Below the pieces are notes generated by a model. It was not told the origin of the DNA. It did not search any database and saw only the letters and a list, made by a program, of their open reading frames with translations. The position numbers and the translations under genes are program-made. From Myxococcus fulvus (GTDB lineage Bacteria > Myxococcota > Myxococcia > Myxococcales > Myxococcaceae), in assembly GCF_900111765.1 (NCBI RefSeq), contig NZ_FOIB01000002.1, positions 1,116,001-1,180,000 of the forward strand: DNA of 64,000 nt, written 5' to 3'. Positions 14,410 to 23,465 of this stretch are shown here, piece after piece. The stretch's first letter is position 1, and each line of letters begins with the position of its first letter.

Positions 14410-14952
14410 ATGACTCCACGCCTCCTCTGCGCCCTCCTCGTCCTCCTCCCCTTCGCGTCGCGGGCCCAGGTCTCCTTCCCCAAGAACGAGACCTGGCTCA
14501 CCGTCGGCCCCCTCGTCAGCATCGACGACCTCACGGACAGACCCCGCTACGGGCTGGGCATTGAGTCCACCGTCAACTGGGTCCATGAAATCCAGAGCCT
14601 GGGCGCCTTCGCCCAGGCCCAGTGGATGCCCCAGGGGGAGGCCCGCCTCGCCGGCGGCATCCAGGGCACCCTGCTCTTCGCGGGCCTGGAGCTGGGCGCC
14701 TACCACCTCACCGGAACCGAGGACCACCTGCCCACCACGGGGCTGCAAATCACCCCCTTCCTCACGGGCATCTACGGCTCCCTGGGCCTGCGCATCGGCA
14801 TCCCCCTGAGCGACAAGGGCGGTGGGCCCGGCCCGGATGGCGTCCCCGGCCGCGTCCGACAGGGCCGTGAGGTGGGACTCGTCCTGACAGGCAAGCTCCC
14901 CTTCCTGCTGGGCGGCACGAGCACCTACGAGCCGTCCTATCCCTGGAACTAG
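14410..14952 (+). CDS. Exported hypothetical protein, possible small outer-membrane barrel
   Basis: A 180-residue protein starting MTPRLLCALLVLLP, with a signal peptide cleaved near ASRAQ. The mature part consists of alternating hydrophobic/polar strands (NETWLTVGPLVSI, YGLGIESTVNWV, SLGAFAQAQWMP, ARLAGGIQGTLLFAGLELGAYHL, ITPFLTGIYGSLGLRIGIPL). This is typical of small outer-membrane beta-barrels and of the YfaZ/porin-like hypothetical proteins common in myxobacteria. There is no obvious ribosome site before the ATG; a TTG at 14392 is an alternative. No family is recognised. It is followed by ileS on the same strand after 62 bases. Confidence 0.6.
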   Translation: MTPRLLCALLVLLPFASRAQVSFPKNETWLTVGPLVSIDDLTDRPRYGLGIESTVNWVHEIQSLGAFAQAQWMPQGEARLAGGIQGTLLFAGLELGAYHLTGTEDHLPTTGLQITPFLTGIYGSLGLRIGIPLSDKGGGPGPDGVPGRVRQGREVGLVLTGKLPFLLGGTSTYEPSYPWN

Positions 14953-14993
14953 GAGCGCATCCCTCCTCGGGCCCCCCTTCCCTCCCTGGCTCC

Positions 14994-15011
14994 GGGTGCT
15001 ATCAAGCACCC
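14994..15011. promoter_or_regulatory. Hairpin directly before the ileS start codon
   Basis: GGGTGCT-ATCA-AGCACCC is a perfect 7-bp stem with a tetraloop that ends 3 bases before the ATG at 15015. No Shine-Dalgarno sequence is visible between stem and ATG. It could terminate the upstream gene or modulate ileS translation. Confidence 0.45.
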
Positions 15012-15014
15012 ACC

Positions 15015-18000
15015 ATGCCTGAGTCAGCGCCCCCCGCCCTGTTCGACGCAGTACCCGCGGAGATGGACTTCCCGGCCGAGGAACGCCGCATCCTCGCCTT
15101 CTGGAAGGACCGTCGCATCTTCGAGCGCTCGCTCGAGGCGCGCGAAGGGGCCAAGAGCTTCGTCTTCTACGAGGGCCCGCCCACCGCCAACGGCCTGCCC
15201 CACAACGGCCACGTCCTCACCCGCGTCATCAAGGACCTGTTCCCCCGCTACCAGACGATGCGCGGCCACTACGTGCCTCGCAAGGCGGGCTGGGACACCC
15301 ACGGCCTGCCCGTGGAGGTGGAGGTGGAAAAGGAGCTGCGCATCCACGGCAAGGCGGAGATCGAGCGCTATGGCGTGGAGCCCTTCACCGAGCGCTGCAT
15401 CGAGTCCGTCTTCCGCTACACCTCCGAGTGGGAGCGGCTCACCGAGCGCATCGGCTTCTGGGTGGACCTGAACCAGGCCTATGTCACCTACCACCGCCCC
15501 TTCGTGGAGAGCGTCTGGTGGGCGCTGGCCGAGCTGCACAAGAAGGGCCTCCTGTACCAGGGCCACAAGGTGGTCTGGTGGTGGCCGCAGGGTGGCACCG
15601 CGCTGAGCTCGGCCGAGGTGGGCCTGGGCTACAAGACGGTGGACGACCCGAGCGTCTATGTCGCCTTCCCGCTGCGTGACGCGCCGGACACCTCGCTGCT
15701 CGTCTGGACGACCACGCCCTGGACGCTGCCGTCCAACATGTACGCGGCCGTCAACGCGGGCGTCGACTACGTCACCGTGGACGCGGGGGACCGCAAGCTC
15801 ATCGTCGCCGCCGCGCTGCGCGAGGAGCTGGCCAAGAAGCTCAAGAAGGACCTGCCCGTGCTCGACACGCAGCCGGGCCGCGCGCTGGTGGGCAAGCGCT
15901 ACCTGCCGCCCTTCGACGTGTACTTCTCCAAGGAGGGGGACACGCGGCTGGCGCTGCGCGACGGCGGTGACGACGTGCGCGCCTGGCGCGTGCTGGCCGC
16001 GGACTTCGTCACGCTGTCGAGCGGCACGGGCATCGTCCACATCGCCCCGGCCTTCGGCGAGGACGACTACGACGCCTTCCGCAAGGACCGCGAGCGCTTC
16101 GCCCAGCCGCACGCGATGGAGCTGTTCTGCGCGGTGAAGCCGGACGGCACCTTCTCCGAGGACGTGCCGCTGGTCACCGGCAAGTTCGTGAAGGACGCGG
16201 ACAAGGACATCCAGCGCAACCTCAAGGAGCGGGGCCTCTTGCTCGTCACCGAGCAGTACAAGCACGAGTACCCGTTCTGCTGGCGCGCGGACGACGACCC
16301 GCTCATCCAGTACGCCCGCCCCGCCTGGTACATCCGCACCACCGAGGTGAAGGACCGCGCCATCGCCAACAATCGCGCCGTCAACTGGGTGCCCGAGCAC
16401 ATCAAGGAAGGCCGCTTCGGCGACTTCCTCGCCAACAACGTCGACTGGGCCCTGTCGCGCGAGCGCTACTGGGGCACGCCGCTGCCCCTGTGGGTCCACT
16501 CGGAGACGGGGGAGGTGGAGGCGGTGCCCTCGCTGGAGGCGCTGCGCCAGAAGCCCGGCAGCAACCTGGGCGCCGTGGAGTCGGAGCTCGCCGCGTTCCT
16601 CAAGGGCAAGCCGCACGAGGCCAACGCGCGCCACCTCATCGTCCACAAGCCCTGGATTGACAAGGTGACGTACGAGAAGCCAGGCACCCCGGGCCGCTTC
16701 GTGCGCGTGCCCGAGGTGGTGGACGTGTGGTTCGACTCGGGCTGCATGCCCTTCGCGCAGTGGGGCTTCCCGCATGCGGAGGGCTCGCACGCCCTCTTCA
16801 ACCGCGCCTTCCCGGCGGACTTCATCTCCGAGGCCATCGACCAGACGCGCGGGTGGTTCTATTCGCTCTTGATGGTGAGCACGCTGGTCTTCGACGAGGA
16901 GACGCAGGCGCGCCTGGGCCTCACACCCCAGCGGGAGTGGCCGCACCCCTACAAGAGCTGCATCGTGCTGGGCCACGTCTCCGACAAGGAGGGCCGCAAG
17001 GAGTCCAAGTCCAAGGGCAACTACACGCCGCCCGAAATCATCCTCGACGAAGTGCGCATGGACTTCGCCGTGCTCACCGCCGCCGAGGCGGGCGTGCCGG
17101 GTGAGCCGGGCGTGGCGCTCATCGCGCGCGAGGACCTGGAGGGCCTGGACCTGGTGGAGGGCGCCAAGGTGCAGGTGTTCCGCCCGGACCGGCCGGAAGT
17201 CGCCGTCACCGTGACGGTGAAGGCACACAAGAAGCTCAAGCGCCGCGTGGTGCTGCTCGGGCCCGCGGAGCACGAGAAGCTGGGCGTGGCGCCGTCCGCC
17301 AAGGGCGCGGGCGTGATGCCGGTGGAGGTGCCGAGGCTCGCGCCCTCCGAGCGCGTCACCGTGAAGGACCCCAACGCCAAGGCCCCCGGCGCGGACGCGT
17401 TCCGCTGGTTCTTCTACGCGGCGAGCCCCACGTGGTCCAACACGCGCCACTCGCTGGCGAACGTGCGGCTGTTGCAGAAGGACTTTCAAATCAAGCTGCG
17501 CAACGTCTACTCGTTCTTCACCATCTACTCGAACATCGACGGCTTCAATCCGGCGAAGGGCAACCCGGACGCGAAGGTGGCGCCGTGGGAGGCGGTGAAG
17601 CAGAGCCAGGGCTGGCGCGCGGTGAAGCAGCGTCCGCTCTTGGACCGGTGGATTCTGTCCGAGGTGCAGCTGGCGCTGCGCGACGTGGAGAAGGCGCTGG
17701 ACACCTATCAGGTGTACGACGCGGCCCAGCGGCTGGTGGCGCTGGTGGACGGCCTGTCCAACTGGTTCCTGCGTCGCAGCCGGGACCGGTACTGGACGGC
17801 GGGCCTGGAGCAGGACAAGCAGGACGCGTACTTCACGCTGTACGAGGCGCTGACCACCATCGCCGCCATCTCCGCGCCGTTCATCCCGTTCTTCGCCGAC
17901 GAGATGTGGGGCAACCTGGTGCGCAAGCCCTGGCCCGCGACGCAGCCGGAGAGCGTGCACCTGGCGGACTTCCCCAAGGCGGACGCGAGCCTCATCGACG

Positions 18001-18761
18001 CGGAGCTGGCCGCGGACATGGCCGCGGTGCGCGAGCTGGTGTCGCCGGGCCTCAAGGTGCGCACGGACAACAAGCTCAAGGTGCGTCAGCCGCTGGCGCG
18101 CGCGGACATCATCCTCGCGCGCAAGGAGCTGACGGACCGGCTGGCCGCGTACAAGGACCTGCTCGCGGACGAGCTGAACGTGCACGAGGTGCGCTTCGTG
18201 GAGCCGGGCAGCCCGGACGCGGACGTGGTGCGCTTCCGCGTGCGTCCGAACCTGCGCGCGGTGGGCGGGCGGCTCGGGCCCAAGCTGGCGCCGGTGCGCA
18301 AGGCGTTCGACACGGGCGACGGCCGCGCGCTGCACCGCGAGCTGCTCCAGACGGGGCAGGTGGCGCTGGAGCTGGGCGGCGAGAAGCTGGTGTTCACCGG
18401 CGAGGAGCTGGAGACGCTCGTGGAGGCCAACCCCGGCTTCGCGGCGGCGGGCACCGGCGCGGGCGTGGTGGTGCTCCACACGCAGCTCACCGAGGCGCTC
18501 ATCGACGAGGGGCTCGTGCGCGAGCTGCTCGCGCGCGTGCAGGGGGCTCGCAAGGATTTGGAGCTGGGCTACACGGACACCATCCAGCTGTGGGTGGACG
18601 GTGATGCGCGCGTGAAGCGCGTCACGGACGAGGGCCGCGCGCTGATTGCGCGGGAGACGCTCGCCTCCGCCATCCACGTGGGGCCCGAGGGCTTCACCGG
18701 CCAGGAGGAGGAGGTCAGCCTCAACGGCCTGCCGGCCCGCTTGCGCGTCCAGCGCGGTTGA
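15015..18761 (+). CDS. ileS: Isoleucyl-tRNA synthetase, eukaryote-like (IleS2) type with an insertion after KMSKS
   Basis: A 1248-residue class I synthetase that charges tRNA-Ile in the cytosol. Visible landmarks are the HIGH motif as HNGH (residues 63-66, after YEGPPTANGLP), the AGWDTHGLPVE segment, the editing-domain TTPWTLPSN, WFDSGCMP, DQTRGWFYSL, and the KMSKS loop as ESKSKG (663-668). GADAFRW lies near 793. The first-domain and WWW signatures, and the lack of a C-terminal zinc finger, place it in the eukaryotic-like group, which is typically mupirocin-tolerant. It is about 200 residues longer than usual. About 105 residues (roughly 681-788, rich in Val/Lys/Pro) are inserted between KMSKS and the GADAFRW helix. 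An alternative start is Met17 (15063). It is convergent with the antiporter operon. Confidence 0.95.
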   Translation: MPESAPPALFDAVPAEMDFPAEERRILAFWKDRRIFERSLEAREGAKSFVFYEGPPTANGLPHNGHVLTRVIKDLFPRYQTMRGHYVPRKAGWDTHGLPVEVEVEKELRIHGKAEIERYGVEPFTERCIESVFRYTSEWERLTERIGFWVDLNQAYVTYHRPFVESVWWALAELHKKGLLYQGHKVVWWWPQGGTALSSAEVGLGYKTVDDPSVYVAFPLRDAPDTSLLVWTTTPWTLPSNMYAAVNAGVDYVTVDAGDRKLIVAAALREELAKKLKKDLPVLDTQPGRALVGKRYLPPFDVYFSKEGDTRLALRDGGDDVRAWRVLAADFVTLSSGTGIVHIAPAFGEDDYDAFRKDRERFAQPHAMELFCAVKPDGTFSEDVPLVTGKFVKDADKDIQRNLKERGLLLVTEQYKHEYPFCWRADDDPLIQYARPAWYIRTTEVKDRAIANNRAVNWVPEHIKEGRFGDFLANNVDWALSRERYWGTPLPLWVHSETGEVEAVPSLEALRQKPGSNLGAVESELAAFLKGKPHEANARHLIVHKPWIDKVTYEKPGTPGRFVRVPEVVDVWFDSGCMPFAQWGFPHAEGSHALFNRAFPADFISEAIDQTRGWFYSLLMVSTLVFDEETQARLGLTPQREWPHPYKSCIVLGHVSDKEGRKESKSKGNYTPPEIILDEVRMDFAVLTAAEAGVPGEPGVALIAREDLEGLDLVEGAKVQVFRPDRPEVAVTVTVKAHKKLKRRVVLLGPAEHEKLGVAPSAKGAGVMPVEVPRLAPSERVTVKDPNAKAPGADAFRWFFYAASPTWSNTRHSLANVRLLQKDFQIKLRNVYSFFTIYSNIDGFNPAKGNPDAKVAPWEAVKQSQGWRAVKQRPLLDRWILSEVQLALRDVEKALDTYQVYDAAQRLVALVDGLSNWFLRRSRDRYWTAGLEQDKQDAYFTLYEALTTIAAISAPFIPFFADEMWGNLVRKPWPATQPESVHLADFPKADASLIDAELAADMAAVRELVSPGLKVRTDNKLKVRQPLARADIILARKELTDRLAAYKDLLADELNVHEVRFVEPGSPDADVVRFRVRPNLRAVGGRLGPKLAPVRKAFDTGDGRALHRELLQTGQVALELGGEKLVFTGEELETLVEANPGFAAAGTGAGVVVLHTQLTEALIDEGLVRELLARVQGARKDLELGYTDTIQLWVDGDARVKRVTDEGRALIARETLASAIHVGPEGFTGQEEEVSLNGLPARLRVQRG

Positions 18762-18769
18762 GTGTCACC

Positions 18770-18794
18770 GGCCCGCGTGCTCGACACGCGGGCC
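18770..18794. terminator. Hairpin between ileS and the antiporter operon
   Basis: GGCCCGCGTG (18770-18779) pairs perfectly with 18785-18794 around a 5-base loop. It lies 8 bases after the ileS stop and 20 bases before the last stop of the convergent operon, so it can serve both. Confidence 0.6.
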
Positions 18795-18814
18795 TCCTGG
18801 GCGGGCGTTCCGGT

Positions 18815-20554
18815 TCAGCGCACCAGCAGGAACAGGAACACGCCCAGGAACACCAGCAGCAGGAAGCCCACGTGGCTCAGCCGGCTCAGCCCTTCCTCCC
18901 CGCGACTCACCTCGCGGAGGAAGAGGTCCCGCAGTCGCGCGAACCCGCGCAGCGTGCGCACCGTCAGCTCACCCGGCTTCGACTCCTCGCGCTCCGCCCC
19001 TCGCGTCAAGAGCCGCCACCCGGGGAGCACCAGCCTCGACAACGGCCACAGCACGTCCCCCGCCGGTATCTCCGGGACGCTCCGCCCCATGCGCCACGCC
19101 ACCGCGCTCACGGCCACGCCCAGCGCCACGGGCCAGGCCGAGGACCACACGTTCTTCGGCTCCAGGAGCTTGGGCAGGAACTCCGAGCCCACCGGCGGCC
19201 ACACCAGCAGCACCGTGTCCACGACGAGCAGCAGCATCCACGACAGCCACATCCCTCCGGTGTCGCGAGTCCCCTGCTCGGGCGCATCGGGGAGCACCGT
19301 CACCAGGAAGCGCGCCATGATGAGCGTGCTGCCCACCGCCGCCAGCGACAACAGCGTCGGCACCACCTCCGGCGCGTGCGCCACCGCCTCCGCCGACTTC
19401 AACGACAGCTTCGCCAGCGCCCCGCTCGTCAGCGGCGCTCCGGCAATCTCCAGCCCGGCCCACACCAGCCCCACCCACACCACCACCGCGCGCCAGCCCC
19501 GCCGCCCCGTCTCGTGCACCAGCCCGGCGCCCAGGAACAACAACCCCTTCGCCAGGGAGTGGTGCGTCGCATACACGAGCACCGCGCCCACCAACACCGG
19601 CGCCGCCTCCGGTGCGCCCAACGCGAGCCCCACCGCGAGCGTCAAGAACCCCATCTGGCTGATGCTCGAATAGGCGAGCACCGTCTTCGCCTCCTTCTGC
19701 GTCAGCCCCACCAGCACGCCGTAGAAGCTCGCCGCCAGCCCCAGGGCCACGAGCACCTGCCCCACCTCGGGCACGCTCGCCTCGCCCAGCGGCAGGAAGC
19801 GCAGCCAGCCCAGCACGCCCACCTTGATGATGGTGCCGCTGAGCACCGCGCTGCCCGGCGCGGGCGCCACCGGATGCGCCAGCGGCAGCCACATGTGCAA
19901 CAGCAGCACGCCCACCTTCACGCCGAAGCCCGCGAGAATCAGCACGCAGATGAGCGTGCGCTCGGGCGCCTCGGCCACCACGCGCGGCACCTCGTCGAAC
20001 ATCAGGTTGATGCGCGTGCCCGCGATGAGGAAGAAGGCCGCGAGCAGCAGCACCTCCCCCACCAACGCCATGATGATGTACACGCGCCCCGCCCGGGCCG
20101 CGCGCTCGTCCCGCGAATGGACCACGAGCCCGTACGCGCAGAAGGTCATCATCGCGAAGAACAGGTAGAAGCTCGCCATGTCCCGCGCGAGCACCGCCCC
20201 CACGTTCCCCACCAGCGTCGCCAGGTAGAAGCCCCAGAACGAGGCCTTCCGCCCGTCCTCGCGCAGATACCCTCGCGCGAAGAGCCCGGAGAACAGCCAC
20301 AACACGCCGGTGAAGAGCAGGTACGTCCGCGTCACCTCGTCCGGCGCGTACAGCCGCATGCCCAACAGCACGTGCGGCCAGGACACCGTCGCCCCGGCGC
20401 TCAAGCCCAGCACCACCGTCGGGAGCGCCGCCCACGGCGCCAGCAGGACGCCCCCCTTGCGCGTCGCCGGCAGCATCACCGCCACCGTGAGCACCAGCGG
20501 CACGCCCAGGGTCGCCATCACGAGCAGCGAGGGCACCTCCTCCCAGCCGCTCAT
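18815..20554 (-). CDS. MrpD/NuoM-like antiporter subunit 3, lacking the TM5 glutamate
   Basis: A 579-residue polytopic membrane protein of the complex I NuoL/M/N and Mrp antiporter family, the last gene of the operon. Its ATG overlaps the previous stop (ATGA at 20551-20554). The family core is present: TM7 lysine Lys213 in FGVKVGVLLLHMWLP, then HPVAPAPGSAVLSGTIIKVG and VLAYSSISQMGFL. The conserved TM5 glutamate, essential for proton movement in most family members, is replaced by Ala134 (YLFFAMMTF). The homologous positions in the two paralogues upstream keep Glu. A long charged loop (about 520-560) precedes a final membrane helix, which could serve as a lateral or anchoring arm. It may be a structural or altered-gating subunit; this is inference. 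Confidence 0.88.
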   Translation of the reverse strand: MSGWEEVPSLLVMATLGVPLVLTVAVMLPATRKGGVLLAPWAALPTVVLGLSAGATVSWPHVLLGMRLYAPDEVTRTYLLFTGVLWLFSGLFARGYLREDGRKASFWGFYLATLVGNVGAVLARDMASFYLFFAMMTFCAYGLVVHSRDERAARAGRVYIIMALVGEVLLLAAFFLIAGTRINLMFDEVPRVVAEAPERTLICVLILAGFGVKVGVLLLHMWLPLAHPVAPAPGSAVLSGTIIKVGVLGWLRFLPLGEASVPEVGQVLVALGLAASFYGVLVGLTQKEAKTVLAYSSISQMGFLTLAVGLALGAPEAAPVLVGAVLVYATHHSLAKGLLFLGAGLVHETGRRGWRAVVVWVGLVWAGLEIAGAPLTSGALAKLSLKSAEAVAHAPEVVPTLLSLAAVGSTLIMARFLVTVLPDAPEQGTRDTGGMWLSWMLLLVVDTVLLVWPPVGSEFLPKLLEPKNVWSSAWPVALGVAVSAVAWRMGRSVPEIPAGDVLWPLSRLVLPGWRLLTRGAEREESKPGELTVRTLRGFARLRDLFLREVSRGEEGLSRLSHVGFLLLVFLGVFLFLLVR

Positions 20555-22041
20555 GGCCGGAACTCCCGGTCCGTGATGAGGCGCGTCCAGCCCAGGGGGC
20601 TGAGCTCCGCGCCCGCGAACAGCCCGGCGGCCACCGACAGCACCGCCGTCACCACCGTCGGGAACAGCAGCGCCCAGCCAATCTCCCACCCGTGGGGACG
20701 CGCGCTCGGCTTCCAGTCCTCACGCGGCGCCTGGAACCACGCCGAGTAGACGATGGGCAGGAAGTACCCCGCGTTGAGCAGGCTGCTCAAGAGCAGCACC
20801 ACCACCAGCCACGACTCGTTCGCCTCCAGCGCGCCGATGCCCAGGTACCACTTGGTGATGAAGCCCGCGACGGGCGGAATCCCAATCATCCCCAGCGCGG
20901 CGATGGTGAAGGCCGCCGTCGTCAGCGGCATCCGCCGCCCCACCCCACGCAGCTCCTTCACCCGGTGCAGGTGCAGCTCCTCCGCGTAGTTCCCCGCGCA
21001 GAAGAACAGGGTGATTTTCATCACCCCCTGATGCACCAGGTGCACCAGCCCTCCAATCGTCGACACCGTGCCGAAGATGGAGATGCCCGCCACGATGTAC
21101 GCCACCTGGCTCACCGTCGAGTAGGCCAGCCGCTTCTTCAAGTCCCCCTGCTGGAGCGCCTTCAGCGAGCCGTACAGGATGGTGATGGCCGCGACGACAG
21201 CCAACGGACGCGTCACCCCCAGGTCGTGCACCAGGTAGACGCCATACACGTCGTAGATGACGCGGGTGATGCCGAACGCCCCCGCCTTCACCACCGCGAC
21301 GGCGTGGAGCAGCGCGCTCACCGGCGCGGGCGCCACCATCGCCACCGGCAGCCAGCCATGGAACGGCACCAGCGCCGCCTTCACCGCGAGCCCGCCGATG
21401 AGCAGCGCGAAGGCCACCGTCAGCTCCGTGCGGTGGTCCGCCACGGCCGAGAGCGCCCCCCGCTCGGTGAACTCCACCGAGCCCGCCAGCGTGTAGAGCA
21501 ACACCACGCCCGCCAGGAGCAGCGTGGCGCCGCTGAGCGTGTAGCGCAGGTACACGTTGCCCGCGCGCAGCGCCTCCTTCGTCCCGCGGTGGATGACCAG
21601 CGGGTACGTGGACAGCGTGAGCATCTCGTAGAAGAGGAAGAACGTCAGCAGGTTGCCCGCCAGGGCGATGCCCATGGTCGAGGCGACGCACAGCGAGAAG
21701 AAGCCGAAGAAGCGGCTGCGGTGCCCGGTGCCCTCCAGGTAGCCCACCGCGTAGATGGTGGTCACGAACCAGAGCACCGCGGACAGCGTGATGAAGAGCA
21801 GGCTGAACGAGTCCGCCCTCAGCACCAGGTCCGCGTTGGGGAAGAACGTCACGCGCGACTCGTACTGACGCCCCTGGAACACGCCCCAGGCCATGGCCGC
21901 CGTGAGCAGCAGCTTCGCCGCCGCGGCCGTCAGGTTGAGCACCGTGCGCGTGCGCCGCGCCTCCTCGGAGAGCAGGAAGATGATGAGCCCCGGCAACAGC
22001 GAGCTCAGCAGCACGCACATGGGCAGCCAGGTGTTCTTCAT
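20551..22041 (-). CDS. MrpD/NuoL-like antiporter subunit 2
   Basis: A 496-residue membrane protein with about 14 hydrophobic segments. The proton-channel residues of the family are present: Glu139 in TM5 (FFLFYEMLTLSTYPL) and Lys221 in TM7 (LAVKAALVPFHGWLPVAM), followed by APAPVSALLHAVAVVKAGAFG and LAYSTVSQVAYIV. It is translationally coupled on both sides: its start (22041) overlaps the previous stop by 4 bases, and its stop overlaps the next start. Together with the two other NuoL/M/N-like subunits it would form the ion-translocating arm. It lacks the C-terminal amphipathic HL helix of NuoL, so it is closer to MrpD/MbhH than to MrpA. Confidence 0.9.
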   Translation of the reverse strand: MKNTWLPMCVLLSSLLPGLIIFLLSEEARRTRTVLNLTAAAAKLLLTAAMAWGVFQGRQYESRVTFFPNADLVLRADSFSLLFITLSAVLWFVTTIYAVGYLEGTGHRSRFFGFFSLCVASTMGIALAGNLLTFFLFYEMLTLSTYPLVIHRGTKEALRAGNVYLRYTLSGATLLLAGVVLLYTLAGSVEFTERGALSAVADHRTELTVAFALLIGGLAVKAALVPFHGWLPVAMVAPAPVSALLHAVAVVKAGAFGITRVIYDVYGVYLVHDLGVTRPLAVVAAITILYGSLKALQQGDLKKRLAYSTVSQVAYIVAGISIFGTVSTIGGLVHLVHQGVMKITLFFCAGNYAEELHLHRVKELRGVGRRMPLTTAAFTIAALGMIGIPPVAGFITKWYLGIGALEANESWLVVVLLLSSLLNAGYFLPIVYSAWFQAPREDWKPSARPHGWEIGWALLFPTVVTAVLSVAAGLFAGAELSPLGWTRLITDREFRP

Positions 22042-23465
22042 CGCGCCGCCCCCACCGCCAGCAACCCCAGCGGGAACCAGGGCACCAGCCCCAGCACCAG
22101 CGCGATGAGCGCGAGCGCGAACGGCGCCAGCTCGTTGCCCAGCGGAATGGCGCGCACGGTGACGCCCTCGGGCAACGGCAGGAACGAGCCCCGGAGGATG
22201 CGGAAGACGTACGCCGCCGCCAGCAGGCTGCCCACCAGCAGCACCACGCCCCACCACCACTGGCCCGTGGAGATGGACGCGTTGAGCAGCAGCCACTTCG
22301 CGATGAAGCCCCCGCTCGGGGGAATGCCAATCAAGCTGATGCCTCCCAAGCCGAGCGCCAGGAAGGTGAATGGCATCCGCCCCGCCAGGCCCTGCACCCC
22401 GCCCAGCGTGGTGATTCCCACCGCCTGATGGATGTTGCCCACCGCCACGAACATGGAGGCCTTGGCCGCCGCGTGCGAGACGACCAGGTAGATGGCCCCC
22501 GCCCTCGCGTCCTCCGTCGCCATGGGGAAGACCAGGAACATGTAGCCGATCTGCGCGACGCTCGAGTAGGCGACGACGCGCTTGAGCTGCGGTTGGAGCA
22601 GCGCCAGCAGCGAGCCCCAGATGACGGCGGCCGCGCCCAACAGCCCGAGCAGCTGCGCCACCTGGGCGTCCATCACCGGCGCGAACACCTCCATCCACAG
22701 CCGGAACAGCACGTAGTAGGAGCCCTTCGAGATGAGCGCCGACAACAGCGCCGTCACCGGCGTGGGCGCGCCCGCGTACGTCGGCGGCAGCCAGACATGC
22801 AGCGGGAACAGCGGCGTCTTGAGGCACAGCCCCACCGTCACCAGCGCCGCCGCCACCCATGTCACCGGCCCGGGCTGGACCCGCTCGGCGAGCAGCCCCA
22901 CGTCCAGCGCCGCATAGGCTCCATACAAGAGCGCGATGCCCAACAGGTAGCAGAGCGAGCCCGGCAGCGCGAAGAGCAGGTAGCGCAGCCCTCCGTCCAG
23001 CCCCGGCAAGTCCCTGCGCACCGCGATGAGCGCCACGGCGCCCAGCGTGGTCAGCTCCAGCGTGACGTAGAGGTTGAAGGCGTCCGCCGACAGCACCAGC
23101 GCGTTGAGCGCGCACCAGACCAGCAGCCACAGCGGCAGGAACTCCCGGTCCTCGCGGTCCGGCAGGTGGTCCAACGCATGGACGCTGGTGAGCGAGCCCA
23201 CCAGGGCGATGGTCAACATCATCAGCACGGCGAGCCCGTCCGCCCGCCACTCGATGCCCAGCGGCACACCCCAGCCGCCGACGCTCTGGCGCAGCACACC
23301 CCGGTGCGCCACCTCCCACGCCAGCACCGCGGACGCGCTGAGCGTGGCCACCGACGTCACGCCCGCGATGAGGCGCACCGCGGGCCGCCCCACCAGCAGC
23401 GCCAGCACCGCGCCCAGCAGAGGGAGGATGACGGGCCACGCCATCAAGGCCGAGGCTCCCGTCAT
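22038..23465 (-). CDS. MrpD/NuoN-like antiporter subunit 1
   Basis: A 475-residue polytopic membrane protein. Glu137 (LYVTLELTTLG) and Lys216 (LCLKTPLFPLHVWLP) match the TM5/TM7 charge pair used for proton transfer in Mrp and complex I antiporter-like subunits. APTPVTALLSALISKGSYYVL and VVAYSSVAQIGYM are family landmarks. It directly follows mrpC, as mrpD does in canonical operons, so it is the likeliest true MrpD orthologue. Stop and start overlap the neighbours by 4 bases on each side, implying fixed stoichiometry by coupled translation. Confidence 0.9.
   Translation of the reverse strand: MTGASALMAWPVILPLLGAVLALLVGRPAVRLIAGVTSVATLSASAVLAWEVAHRGVLRQSVGGWGVPLGIEWRADGLAVLMMLTIALVGSLTSVHALDHLPDREDREFLPLWLLVWCALNALVLSADAFNLYVTLELTTLGAVALIAVRRDLPGLDGGLRYLLFALPGSLCYLLGIALLYGAYAALDVGLLAERVQPGPVTWVAAALVTVGLCLKTPLFPLHVWLPPTYAGAPTPVTALLSALISKGSYYVLFRLWMEVFAPVMDAQVAQLLGLLGAAAVIWGSLLALLQPQLKRVVAYSSVAQIGYMFLVFPMATEDARAGAIYLVVSHAAAKASMFVAVGNIHQAVGITTLGGVQGLAGRMPFTFLALGLGGISLIGIPPSGGFIAKWLLLNASISTGQWWWGVVLLVGSLLAAAYVFRILRGSFLPLPEGVTVRAIPLGNELAPFALALIALVLGLVPWFPLGLLAVGAAR

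Noticed and set aside
15024..18677. 1217-codon open frame antisense to ileS
   Set aside because: Mirror of a GC-biased gene: Arg/His/Leu/Val-rich with no domain, and the opposite strand is a textbook IleRS.
20692..22428. Long plus-strand frame opposite the antiporter genes
   Set aside because: His/Arg/Gln-rich shadow; the minus strand encodes clear membrane subunits with conserved Glu/Lys.
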